Of a stretch of DNA of 64,000 nt, positions 48,769 through 58,242 are shown one piece after another. Each line of letters opens with the position of its first letter. Position 1 is the first letter of the stretch. The notes under the pieces were generated by a model. That model searched no databases and was not told the origin of the DNA. It saw only the letters and a list, made by a program, of their open reading frames with translations. Origin of the DNA: Gluconacetobacter diazotrophicus PA1 5 (GTDB lineage Bacteria > Pseudomonadota > Alphaproteobacteria > Acetobacterales > Acetobacteraceae); the NCBI RefSeq assembly GCF_000067045.1, contig NC_010125.1, positions 1,788,001 through 1,852,000 of the forward strand. Direction: 5' to 3'. The position numbers and the translations under genes are program-made.

Positions 48769-50076
48769 GTGGATATTATCGACAGACGTCCCAATCCCCA
48801 TGGGAAGAATATCGAAAATCGGCGGCGCGTGCTGCAGCGCGCCCGTGCCGCCGTGCAGAAGGCCGTGCGCGATTCGGTCGCGCGCGGCAAGATCAGGGAG
48901 GTCGGGCAGGGAAATGCGGTGTCGATCCCGTCGGACGCGCTGCATGAGCCCACCTTCCACCGCGTCTTTTCCGAGGGTGTGCGCGAGATCGTGCTCACCG
49001 GTAACCGCGAGTTCTCGCGCGGGGACCGGCTGCAACGCCCGCCGGGCGGCGTAGGGCAGGGCGGTGGCGGCGAAGGGCAGGGCGGCGAAAAGGGGGGCGG
49101 CGAGGATTCCTTCCGCTTCGTGCTGAGCCGCGACGAATTCCTGGACCTGTTCTTCGACGACCTGGAACTGCCGGACCTGGTCAAGCGCGAGATCGCGGCC
49201 ACCGAGACCAGCAAGCCCACCCGCAGCGGGCTGAGCAACGAGGGCGCGCCGTCGCACCTGGATCTGGGGCGGACGATGCGGCGGTCGATCGCCCGGCGCA
49301 TCGGGCTGGGCCGTCCCAAGCCCGACGACCTGCGCGAGATCGAGGCCCGGATCGCCGAACTGGAGGACCGCCGGCCCCTGGGGACCGAGGATCTGGACGA
49401 ACTGGAATCCCTGTGCGAACGCCGGGGCACGCTGCGCCAGCGCCTGGCACGGATTCCGTGGGTCGATCCGGTCGATCTGCGGTTCCGCCGCTATACCGTC
49501 GTGCCGCAGCCGGCGACGCGGGCCGTGATGTTCTGCATCATGGACGTCTCGGGCTCGATGACCGAGCGGATGAAGGACCTGGCGAAGCAGTTCTTCCTGC
49601 TGCTGCACGTCTTTCTGGAGCGGCGGTACAAGAAGGTCGAAATCGTCTTCATCCGCCACGCCGAAAGCGCCGAGGAGGTGGACGAGGAAACCTTCTTCCA
49701 CGATCCGCGCACCGGCGGGACCATCGTGTCCTCGGCGCTGGAACTGATGTCCAGCATCCAGCGCGAGCGCTTTCCGTCGGGAAGCTGGAACATCTATGTC
49801 GCGCAGGCGTCGGACGGCGACAATGCGTCGTCCGACACCACCCGGACCGCCAGCCTGCTGCGGGACGAGATCCTGCCGGCGGTCCAGTACTATGCCTATA
49901 TCGAAATCACGGGCTCGGGGGCGGTTATCCGTGGCGAGACCGACCTGTGGCGCAGCTACCGGACGATCGCGGATGAAAACGACCACCTGGCGATCCGGCA
50001 GGTCGGCGACCGCAAGGAAATCTTCCCCGTTTTCCGCGAACTGTTTTCCCGACAGCACGACACGGCGGAGGCATGA
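48769..50076 (+). CDS. yeaH: YeaH/DUF444 family protein, GTG start
   Basis: 435-residue protein always found with PrkA and SpoVR. The N-terminus IIDRRPNPHGKNIENRRR aligns by eye with YeaH of E. coli. A VWA-like domain carries a MIDAS motif DVSGSMTERM near residue 262, so it probably binds metal and partner proteins. A Gly/Gln/Glu-rich low-complexity stretch sits at residues about 91-110. There is no ATG at the N-terminus; GTG at 48769 gives the family start. It overlaps spoVR (ATGA at 50073). Confidence 0.93.
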   Translation: MDIIDRRPNPHGKNIENRRRVLQRARAAVQKAVRDSVARGKIREVGQGNAVSIPSDALHEPTFHRVFSEGVREIVLTGNREFSRGDRLQRPPGGVGQGGGGEGQGGEKGGGEDSFRFVLSRDEFLDLFFDDLELPDLVKREIAATETSKPTRSGLSNEGAPSHLDLGRTMRRSIARRIGLGRPKPDDLREIEARIAELEDRRPLGTEDLDELESLCERRGTLRQRLARIPWVDPVDLRFRRYTVVPQPATRAVMFCIMDVSGSMTERMKDLAKQFFLLLHVFLERRYKKVEIVFIRHAESAEEVDEETFFHDPRTGGTIVSSALELMSSIQRERFPSGSWNIYVAQASDGDNASSDTTRTASLLRDEILPAVQYYAYIEITGSGAVIRGETDLWRSYRTIADENDHLAIRQVGDRKEIFPVFRELFSRQHDTAEA

Positions 50077-51644
50077 TGAACCAGATCACGCCCAAAGGCG
50101 GTGGGGATGGGGGCGGCGCCCGGCCGGGCGGCCTGCTCTATTCCGGCAATGACTGGAACTTCCAGATCCTCCGCGATTGCTACGATGCGATCGCCGAGAT
50201 CGCGGACAAGGAACTGGGGCTGGAACTCTATGCCAACCGGATCGAGATCATCACGTCCGAACAGATGCTGGACGTCTATACCTCGCACGGGATGCCGCTG
50301 GGGTACAAGCACTGGTCGTTCGGCAAGCGCTTCATCGGGCATGAAAACGCCTATCGCCGCGGACTGATGGGCCTGGCCTACGAGGTCGTCATCAATTCCG
50401 ATCCCTGCATCAACTATCTGATGGAGGAAAATTCGGCGACGATGCAGGCGCTGGTCATCGCCCACGCCGCGTTCGGCCATAACCATTTTTTCCGCAACAA
50501 CCGGCTGTTCCGCGAATGGACGGACCCGTCGGAGATTTTGGACTACCTGGAATTCGCCCGCGGCTTCATCGCGCGGTGCGAGGAACGGCACGGCGTGCGC
50601 GCGGTGGAGCGAATCCTGGATGCCGCCCACGCCCTGCAGAACCAGGGCGTCCACCGTCATTCGGGCGCCCGCAAGCTGGATCTGAAGGCCGAGCAGCAGC
50701 GCGCGCGCGAACGGCGCGCCTATGAAGACAGCATGTTCAACGATCTGTGGCGCACCCTGCCCACCGAACCGGCCGGCGAGGAAGGGCAGGCCGAGGGCGC
50801 CCTGGCACGGCGCCTGCTGGGCCTGCCCGAGGAAAACCTGCTCTATTTCCTGGAAAAGAACGCCCCCCGCCTGGCGTCGTGGGAGCGCGAGATCATCCGG
50901 ATCGTGCGGATGGTCGCGCAATATTTCTACCCGCAGCCCCAGGTGAAGATGATGAACGAGGGCTGCGCCACCTGGGTGCATTCCTACATCATGCGCCGGC
51001 TGCATGAACTGGGCCGGATCGACGACGCGGCGTATCTGGAAGTCATCCATTCCACATCGAATGTGATCAGCCAGCCCGGTTTCGATGCCGGCGGCGGACC
51101 GTCCTTCAATCCCTACGCGCTGGGCTATGCGATGATGACCGACATCGCCCGGATCTGCGAGACACCCACCGAGGAGGACCGGACCTGGTTCCCCGATATC
51201 GCCGGCAACGGCGACCCGATCGGCACCCTGCGGCATGCCTGGGCGGAATACCGGGATGAAAGCTTCATCCAGCAATTCCTTTCCCCCAAGGTGATCCGGG
51301 ATTTCCGCATGTTCCGCCTGCGCGACGACACCAGCCAGCCCTACCTGCTGGTCGACGCGATCCATGACGAGGCCGGATATCGCGACATCCGCCGCAGCGT
51401 GGCGCTGACCTACGATCCCGGGACGTTCTATACCGAAATCGAGATCGTGGATGTGGACCTGCTGGGCGACCGCACCCTGGTGCTGGAACATCGCAGCCGC
51501 ACCGGCCAGATGCTCCAGCCCGGCGATGCGCGGCAGACGCTCGATTATCTTGCATTATTATGGGGTTATGGCGTCATCCTGAAGGAAATCGACAGCCAGA
51601 CCGGAACCGTCGTCACCACCCATTCGGCCAAACCATCCGCATAA
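50073..51644 (+). CDS. spoVR: SpoVR family protein
   Basis: 523 residues. SpoVR proteins (YcgB in E. coli) form a conserved stress triad with PrkA and YeaH; the biochemical role is unknown. Family blocks include MLDVYTSHGMPLGYKHWSFGK, VIAHAAFGHNHFFRNN, MMNEGCATWVHSYIM and HSTSNVISQPGFDAGG. The His-rich block and ENSATMQALVIAHAAFGHNH suggest a metal site. The last 190 residues are more variable. It ends the operon; the 185 bp that follow show no clear terminator. Confidence 0.94.
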   Translation: MMNQITPKGGGDGGGARPGGLLYSGNDWNFQILRDCYDAIAEIADKELGLELYANRIEIITSEQMLDVYTSHGMPLGYKHWSFGKRFIGHENAYRRGLMGLAYEVVINSDPCINYLMEENSATMQALVIAHAAFGHNHFFRNNRLFREWTDPSEILDYLEFARGFIARCEERHGVRAVERILDAAHALQNQGVHRHSGARKLDLKAEQQRARERRAYEDSMFNDLWRTLPTEPAGEEGQAEGALARRLLGLPEENLLYFLEKNAPRLASWEREIIRIVRMVAQYFYPQPQVKMMNEGCATWVHSYIMRRLHELGRIDDAAYLEVIHSTSNVISQPGFDAGGGPSFNPYALGYAMMTDIARICETPTEEDRTWFPDIAGNGDPIGTLRHAWAEYRDESFIQQFLSPKVIRDFRMFRLRDDTSQPYLLVDAIHDEAGYRDIRRSVALTYDPGTFYTEIEIVDVDLLGDRTLVLEHRSRTGQMLQPGDARQTLDYLALLWGYGVILKEIDSQTGTVVTTHSAKPSA

Positions 51645-51829
51645 CGCCGGGCACGTCCCGGCGGATCGGGAAAACGGGCTGGCCTTCGCCTGCGAAAATT
51701 TGTATCGAATGGAGATCGAAACGGGAGGCGATCGGTCGTGCGCGGCCCGATTCCCGATACGATGCTGGTGTGGCGAGAAACAAGGTTGCCGGATGATCAC
51801 GCTGTCGCATTCCCCCGCCGGACGGCTTC

Positions 51830-53056
51830 ATGCCCTCTGAGCGGCGTTACGGTGCCATCCGCCCTCTGGCCGCCCCGCTGAGCGTCGCCGCCCTGCTGGG
51901 CGCGGCGATCCTCCAGCCCCTCGTCCCCCCGTCGGGGGCCCGCGCGGCCGAACCCATCCTGCAGACCGAGGAGAGCGACATCGTGACGCTCCCGCCCGGC
52001 GGCCCGCATCGGGTCCTGGTGCAGGACGGGGTGTACCGTCACAGCAAGGACGGGCGCGTCTATGTGGTGGACCTGGACAGCGGCAAGCTGCTGGGCATGG
52101 TCCAGGCGGCGTATAACGCCAACGTCGCCGCCGACCCGGCGGGCAGGACGTTCTACGTCGCCGAGACGGCGTGGGAGCGGGGCAATCGCGGCAGGCGCCA
52201 CGACATGCTGGTGGCGTACAATCCGCTGACGCTGGAACCGACGCTGGACATCGACCTGCCCAGCCGCGCGCTGATCACGCCGAAGAAGGCCGACATGGCT
52301 GTCAGCGCCGACGGGCATTACGTCTATGTCTACGATACCAGCCCGACCAATTCGGTCCACGTCTTCGACGCGGCGCGCAAGGACGTGGTGCGCACGGTGG
52401 ACGTACCCGGCTGCGCGCTGGTCTATCCGTGGGGCGGGGCGGGGTTCTCCTCGATCTGCGGTGACGGATCGCTGGCCAACGTGGCGCTGGACAAGACGGC
52501 CACACCCAGCCTGACCCATACCGCGCCCTTCTTCGTGCCCGACCGCGACCCGGTCTTCGAACACAGCCCGCAGGTCGCGGCCAGCGGGCATGTCTGGTTC
52601 ATTTCCTACAGCGGGCTGGTCTACGACACGACGCTCGGGCCGCAGTCGAAGATCGGCGCGCCGTGGTCGATCCAGGCTGCTGCCGGGTTGAAGCCGGCCT
52701 CCGACGCGCGGGCCCCGTTCGCGGTGACGTGGCGGCCGGGCGGGTGGCAACTGGCGGCGGTGCGGGCGCGGGATTCCCACCTGTTTATCCTGATGCATCG
52801 GGGTCCGTTCTGGACCCACAAGGACGCGGGCACCGAATTGTGGGAACTGGACCTGAAGACCCGCAAGCTGGTGCGGCGCATCCATCTGGCGGCGCCCAGC
52901 ATGATGGTCGGCGTGACGCAGGACGCGGCCTCGCGCATCATGCTGACCGATGAAGCCGGGGACCTGACGGTGCTGGACGGCGCCACCGGCGCGCCGGTAC
53001 GCACGATCAGGAACCTGGGCGAAGCGCTCATCTTCACCGTGGCACCAGGGGAATGA
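51830..53056 (+). CDS. mauB: Amine dehydrogenase heavy (beta-propeller) subunit
   Basis: Periplasmic large subunit of a tryptophan-tryptophylquinone (TTQ) amine dehydrogenase. 408 residues: a signal peptide (APLSVAALLGAAILQPLVPPSGARA) and then seven-bladed propeller repeats such as VYVVDLDSGKLLGMVQAAYNANVAADP and DADGHYVYVYDTSPTNSVHVFD-like strands. The propeller packs against the light chain encoded next. Substrate (methylamine, or aralkylamine as in aromatic amine dehydrogenase) cannot be told from sequence. The start has no strong ribosome-binding site. Confidence 0.88.
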   Translation: MPSERRYGAIRPLAAPLSVAALLGAAILQPLVPPSGARAAEPILQTEESDIVTLPPGGPHRVLVQDGVYRHSKDGRVYVVDLDSGKLLGMVQAAYNANVAADPAGRTFYVAETAWERGNRGRRHDMLVAYNPLTLEPTLDIDLPSRALITPKKADMAVSADGHYVYVYDTSPTNSVHVFDAARKDVVRTVDVPGCALVYPWGGAGFSSICGDGSLANVALDKTATPSLTHTAPFFVPDRDPVFEHSPQVAASGHVWFISYSGLVYDTTLGPQSKIGAPWSIQAAAGLKPASDARAPFAVTWRPGGWQLAAVRARDSHLFILMHRGPFWTHKDAGTELWELDLKTRKLVRRIHLAAPSMMVGVTQDAASRIMLTDEAGDLTVLDGATGAPVRTIRNLGEALIFTVAPGE

Positions 53057-53637
53057 CGCGCGTGACGGAGACCCGGAACGACATGGAGCGCAACGGTTTC
53101 GATCGCTTGACCGAACGGCTGGCCCGCTATCTGGCGGGCCGGTCCTCGCGACGCGGCGCGCTGGCGCGGCTGGGCGGCTGGGCGGCGTCCGTCCCGCTCT
53201 TTCCGCTGCTGCCGGTCTGGCGGGGCGACGCCCGGGCGGCGGACGCGCCCGCGGCCCCGTCGGCGGCCCCGTCACCCTTCGCGGCGAAGGCGCAGGCCAA
53301 AGACGACACGAAGTGCGATTACTGGCGGTATTGCGCCATCGACGGCAATCTGTGCACCACCTGCGGCGGCGGGGTGCATAGCTGCCCGCCCGGCACGCAT
53401 CCGTCGCCGACCTCGTGGATCGGGACCTGCTTCAACCCGCAGGATCGCCGGTCGTACCTGATCGCCTATCGCGACTGCTGCGGGCAGGATGCCTGCAACG
53501 AGCAGAACTGCCTGGGTACCGACGGCGACCTGCCGACCTATCGCCCGCAGGCCAATAACGACATCATCTGGTGTTTCGGGACCGGCTCGCTTCTCTATAA
53601 CTGCTCGACAGCCGCAATCGTAGGAACCGCTGAATGA
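53053..53637 (+). CDS. mauA: Amine dehydrogenase light subunit (TTQ-bearing)
   Basis: Catalytic subunit that oxidises a primary amine to aldehyde and ammonia using a TTQ cofactor made from two of its own tryptophans. The precursor of 194 residues has a long twin-arginine leader (RSSRRGALARLGGWAAS). The mature part has twelve Cys for six disulfides, the conserved Trp of TSWIGTC, and the second Trp in DIIWCFG, plus the YRDCCG segment near the active-site Asp. It overlaps mauB by ATGA; a second ATG at 53083 fits family N-termini well. Confidence 0.9.
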   Translation: MTRVTETRNDMERNGFDRLTERLARYLAGRSSRRGALARLGGWAASVPLFPLLPVWRGDARAADAPAAPSAAPSPFAAKAQAKDDTKCDYWRYCAIDGNLCTTCGGGVHSCPPGTHPSPTSWIGTCFNPQDRRSYLIAYRDCCGQDACNEQNCLGTDGDLPTYRPQANNDIIWCFGTGSLLYNCSTAAIVGTAE

Positions 53638-54095
53638 AGAAAATCCTTACCCTGGCCGCCACTCTGTCCCTGGCCGGGGCGACGACCGCTTTTGCCGCGC
53701 CGGATGGCCAGGCGCTGTACGGGGCCAATTGCGGCATCTGCCACCAGGGTGGCGGCGTCGGCGCGCCGGGCCAGTTTCCGCCCCTGGCGAACCGGATCGA
53801 CAAGATCGCCTCGACCCCCGAAGGCAAGAAATACGTGACCCAGGTGCTGGTGAACGGCCTGGCCGGCTCGATCCAGGCGGGGGGCGCGACCTATGTCGGC
53901 TTCATGCCCAGCTTCAAGAGCCTGCCCGACGACCAGATCGCGGCCATCCTGACCTATCTGTCGTCGCTGGGTTCGACCAAGCCCGCCCCGGTCTTCGCGG
54001 CGGCCGATCTGGCGGCGGCGCGTGCGGCGCCGATGTCGTCCTCGGCCGTGGCCGCGGCCCGAAAGACGCTGAATGCGGCGCATCCCCTTCCGTAA
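53634..54095 (+). CDS. Monoheme cytochrome c, exported
   Basis: 153 residues with a cleavable signal (MKKILTLAATLSLAGATTAFA) and one heme site CGICH. The C-terminal third is Ala-rich. ATGA overlap with the light-chain gene places it as the likely electron acceptor of the amine dehydrogenase in place of amicyanin or MauC. A Met in VGFMPSFKSL is a candidate sixth heme ligand. Confidence 0.88.
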   Translation: MKKILTLAATLSLAGATTAFAAPDGQALYGANCGICHQGGGVGAPGQFPPLANRIDKIASTPEGKKYVTQVLVNGLAGSIQAGGATYVGFMPSFKSLPDDQIAAILTYLSSLGSTKPAPVFAAADLAAARAAPMSSSAVAAARKTLNAAHPLP

Positions 54096-54573
54096 GTCGG
54101 TCTGGCCGGTCATCGCGGTTCTTGCGGTGGCCGGTCTTCTTCCGCCGGGGCCTGCAGCCCGGGCGCTGGACCGGACCCGCACGACCTACCTGACCAAATG
54201 CGGCGGATGTCACGGGATCGAGGGCCAGTCGGGCCAGACCTATATTCCGACCCTGCGTGACCGGATCGGGGTGCTGACCTGCACGGCGGAAGGACGGTCC
54301 TATCTGCTGGAGGTGCCTGGGGTGTCGATGTCGCTGATCCGCGACGACGCGTTGATGGCGCAGGTGATGAATTTCGTCCTGTTCGACCTCGGGGGCGCCA
54401 GCACGCCCCGGGGCACGGCGCCCTTCACCGCGCGCGAAATCCATGCCCTGCGCGGCCACCCGTTGGACACGACCGACCTGCCGACGGTGCGAGCGGCGGT
54501 GTGGGCGCGGGCGACGGCGGCCTGCGCGGCCCAAGCCGGTGGGCATTCCGGCGGGCGTTCCGGCACCTACTGA
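54073..54573 (+). CDS. Second monoheme cytochrome c-like protein
   Basis: 166 residues, overlapping the previous gene by 23 bp. The signal-like hydrophobic segment (WPVIAVLAVAGLLPPGPAARA) is followed by one heme site KCGGCHGIEGQSG. Two further Cys (LTCTAEG, TAACAAQ) are not heme motifs. The downstream C-terminus is Gly/Ser-rich. It shows no close resemblance to a named family; the position suggests a second electron carrier or assembly factor for the amine dehydrogenase. Confidence 0.75.
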   Translation: MRRIPFRKSVWPVIAVLAVAGLLPPGPAARALDRTRTTYLTKCGGCHGIEGQSGQTYIPTLRDRIGVLTCTAEGRSYLLEVPGVSMSLIRDDALMAQVMNFVLFDLGGASTPRGTAPFTAREIHALRGHPLDTTDLPTVRAAVWARATAACAAQAGGHSGGRSGTY

Positions 54574-54577
54574 CGCT

Positions 54578-55174
54578 TCAGGGCAGGCGGCGCGCCAGCT
54601 CGGCGATGGCGATGCGGAAGGCGTCGAACAGGTCGTCCCGCACGGCGACGTGCCCGCCGGACAGGTGGATGAATCCTTCGACCATTCCGTTCTGCAGCAT
54701 GCCCTCGGAATGGGCCAGGATGCCGTCGCTGTCCTCGACCGCGCCGGACCCGACCGGGGCGTCATGCGTGACGCGCGGGCGCAGATCGTCGCCCCAGGCG
54801 GCGCGGCGATATGCGCGCACCTTCTCGGGATACGGGCGCCCATCGGTCGTATAGCCGGCCAGTGGCTTGCCCTGCGCCATCATGTAGCCGATTTCCACCG
54901 CCGTGCCCGGGTCCATGTCGGCGGCGCGGCGGAACGGGTCGATGCAGAAGATCCCGCCGGCGCAGCGATCCATCAGGGCGCGGTCGGCCATGACGATCTT
55001 CAGCATCGTCTCGGGGCCGGGGGGCAGGGATTCGATGCCGGCCTGGCCGTCGAAAGGGGCCACGCCCTCGACCCCCGCCGCGCGGCACAGCACGCGCAGC
55101 CGGTCGAAAATCGCGATCGCGCCGGGCCGGAAGACCAGGTCGCCGGCCAGATAGACGGTCTTGTTCGTGCCCAT
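54578..55174 (-). CDS. Nucleoside 2-deoxyribosyltransferase family protein
   Basis: 198 residues. The N-terminal pattern VYLAGDLVFRPGAIAIFDRL and the Asp/Glu-bearing segment CIDPFRRAADMDPGTAVEIGYMMAQGKPLAGY match the nucleoside 2-deoxyribosyltransferase fold (catalytic Glu expected in GTAVEIGY). Such enzymes swap bases between deoxynucleosides or hydrolyse dNMPs. The gene is convergent with the cytochrome gene, 4 bp apart. It has no obvious link to the amine dehydrogenase. Confidence 0.8.
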   Translation of the reverse strand: MGTNKTVYLAGDLVFRPGAIAIFDRLRVLCRAAGVEGVAPFDGQAGIESLPPGPETMLKIVMADRALMDRCAGGIFCIDPFRRAADMDPGTAVEIGYMMAQGKPLAGYTTDGRPYPEKVRAYRRAAWGDDLRPRVTHDAPVGSGAVEDSDGILAHSEGMLQNGMVEGFIHLSGGHVAVRDDLFDAFRIAIAELARRLP

Positions 55175-55312
55175 GCCCCGAAAGTTCCCTCATCCCATCC
55201 ATCGGGCCGCGTCCCCGTGCGTCTTTTCCTTGCCACGACCCGATTCGCATCTTATGTGGAAGCGCCAACGGTCGGGTACCCGAGGCTCTGGGACCCATGC
55301 AATGGTTGATGA

Positions 55313-56827
<1,515 letters not shown>

Positions 56828-56837
56828 TAGGACCGAC

Positions 56838-58127
56838 ATGACCCCCAGTGCGCGGCTCGCCGCCGCGATCGATCTGCTGTCGGCGATGGAGGCCACGCCC
56901 CGTCGCCCGGCGGATGCCGTCGCCAATGCCTTCTTCCGTGAACGACGCTATATCGGTGGCGGAGACAGGCGGGCGATATCGGCGCGTGTCTGGACCGTGC
57001 TGCGTCACTGGCGCCATCTGGCCTGGTGGCTGGATCGCGCGGGGGCGGCGGCCACGCCCCGGGCGCGGCTGATCGCGGCGCTGGCGCTGATGCCCCAGCC
57101 CGGCGAGGCGCCGCAGGACCTGTTCGTGTCCCAGGACCGCTACGCGCCGCAGCCCCTGTCGGCGGCGGAACGGGACCTGGCCACCCGGCTGCGCGGCCAG
57201 GCCATGGTCCACCCCGACATGCCGCGTGCGGTCCGGCTGGAAGTGCCGGACTGGCTGCTGCCGCGGCTGGAGGAAACGTTCGGCGCCGACCTGGATGCCG
57301 AAGTGGCGGCGCTGGCCGGCGAGGCGACGCTGGACCTGCGGGTGAACCTGCTGAAGACCACGCGGGCCGAGGCCGCGCGCCTGCTGGCCGCCGACGGCAT
57401 CATGGCCGAACCGACGGGCCTGTCCCCCTGGGGCCTGCGCGTGCCCGGGCGGCAGCCGGTGACGGCCACGGCGGCCTTCAAGTCCGGACTGGTGGAAATC
57501 CAGGACGAAGGCAGCCAGATCGTGGTGGCGGCCGCCGACGCGCGGCCCGGCATGCGGGTGCTGGATTACTGCGCGGGCGCCGCCGGCAAGACGCTGGGCA
57601 TGGCGATGACCATGGAAAATCGCGGCCATATCGTGGCCTGCGACGTCTCCGAACCCCGGCTGGAGGGCGCGGTGCGCCGCCTGCGCCGCGCGGGCGTCCA
57701 TAATGCGGAACGGCACCTGCTGGTCCCGGGCGACCGCTGGGCCCGGCGGCGGGCCGCCAGCTTCGACCGGGTGCTGGTCGATGCCCCCTGCACCGGAACC
57801 GGGACATGGCGGCGCAATCCCGACGCGCGGCTGCGCCTGACCGAGCAGGACCTGGCCGAACTGATGGCCAAGCAGGCCGACATCCTGGCGACCGCCTCCG
57901 CCCTGGTGCGGCCGGGCGGGCGTCTGGTCTATGCCACCTGTTCGATCCTGCGCGAGGAGAACCAGGACCGGATCGCGTCGTTCCTGCGCGCCTCGCCGCA
58001 TTTCCGCCGGGCGGAAACGGTGCCTGACCTGGCGCCCGATCTGGCACAGGATGGGATGATCGCGCTGTCACCCTTGCGGCACGGGACCGACGGATTCTTC
58101 GCCGCGATCCTGGAACGCACGGCCTGA
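56838..58127 (+). CDS. rsmB: RsmB-like 16S rRNA (cytosine-C5) methyltransferase
   Basis: 429-residue RNA m5C methyltransferase of the NOP2/Sun family. The NusB-like N-terminal region is reduced; residues about 180-429 are the SAM domain. Motif I is VLDYCAGAAGKTLGM; the catalytic Cys pair is DAPCTGTGTWRRNPD and YATCSILREENQD. By family this targets C967 of 16S rRNA, but other Sun-type targets cannot be excluded. The frame opens inside guaB; ATG at 56838 is the first start after the guaB stop. Confidence 0.88.
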   Translation: MTPSARLAAAIDLLSAMEATPRRPADAVANAFFRERRYIGGGDRRAISARVWTVLRHWRHLAWWLDRAGAAATPRARLIAALALMPQPGEAPQDLFVSQDRYAPQPLSAAERDLATRLRGQAMVHPDMPRAVRLEVPDWLLPRLEETFGADLDAEVAALAGEATLDLRVNLLKTTRAEAARLLAADGIMAEPTGLSPWGLRVPGRQPVTATAAFKSGLVEIQDEGSQIVVAAADARPGMRVLDYCAGAAGKTLGMAMTMENRGHIVACDVSEPRLEGAVRRLRRAGVHNAERHLLVPGDRWARRRAASFDRVLVDAPCTGTGTWRRNPDARLRLTEQDLAELMAKQADILATASALVRPGGRLVYATCSILREENQDRIASFLRASPHFRRAETVPDLAPDLAQDGMIALSPLRHGTDGFFAAILERTA

Positions 58128-58174
58128 ACAAAAAAACGTTCTTTTTTAATGACAAAGTGGTCGATCGTTCCGGA

Positions 58175-58204
58175 TTGTCGCTGTCCCGGCCCGCGTTGTA
58201 ATCT
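58175..58204 (+). promoter_or_regulatory. Candidate promoter of the cvrA-like antiporter
   Basis: TTGTCG (58175-58180), an 18-bp spacer and TAATCT (58199-58204) lie 38 bp upstream of the start codon. An A/T-rich tract (58128-58149: seven A, CGTTC, six T) sits just upstream and may act as an UP-like or bent element. Confidence 0.35.
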
Positions 58205-58242
58205 GACGGATATCAAGGCGGCCCAACAGGTCGGGAGACGCA

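Noticed and set aside
58128-58149. A/T hairpin (A7-CGTTC-T6) as intrinsic terminator of rsmB
   Set aside because: The stem is only A-T pairs with no GC core, so it would not stall RNA polymerase. It may be a bent or UP-like element.
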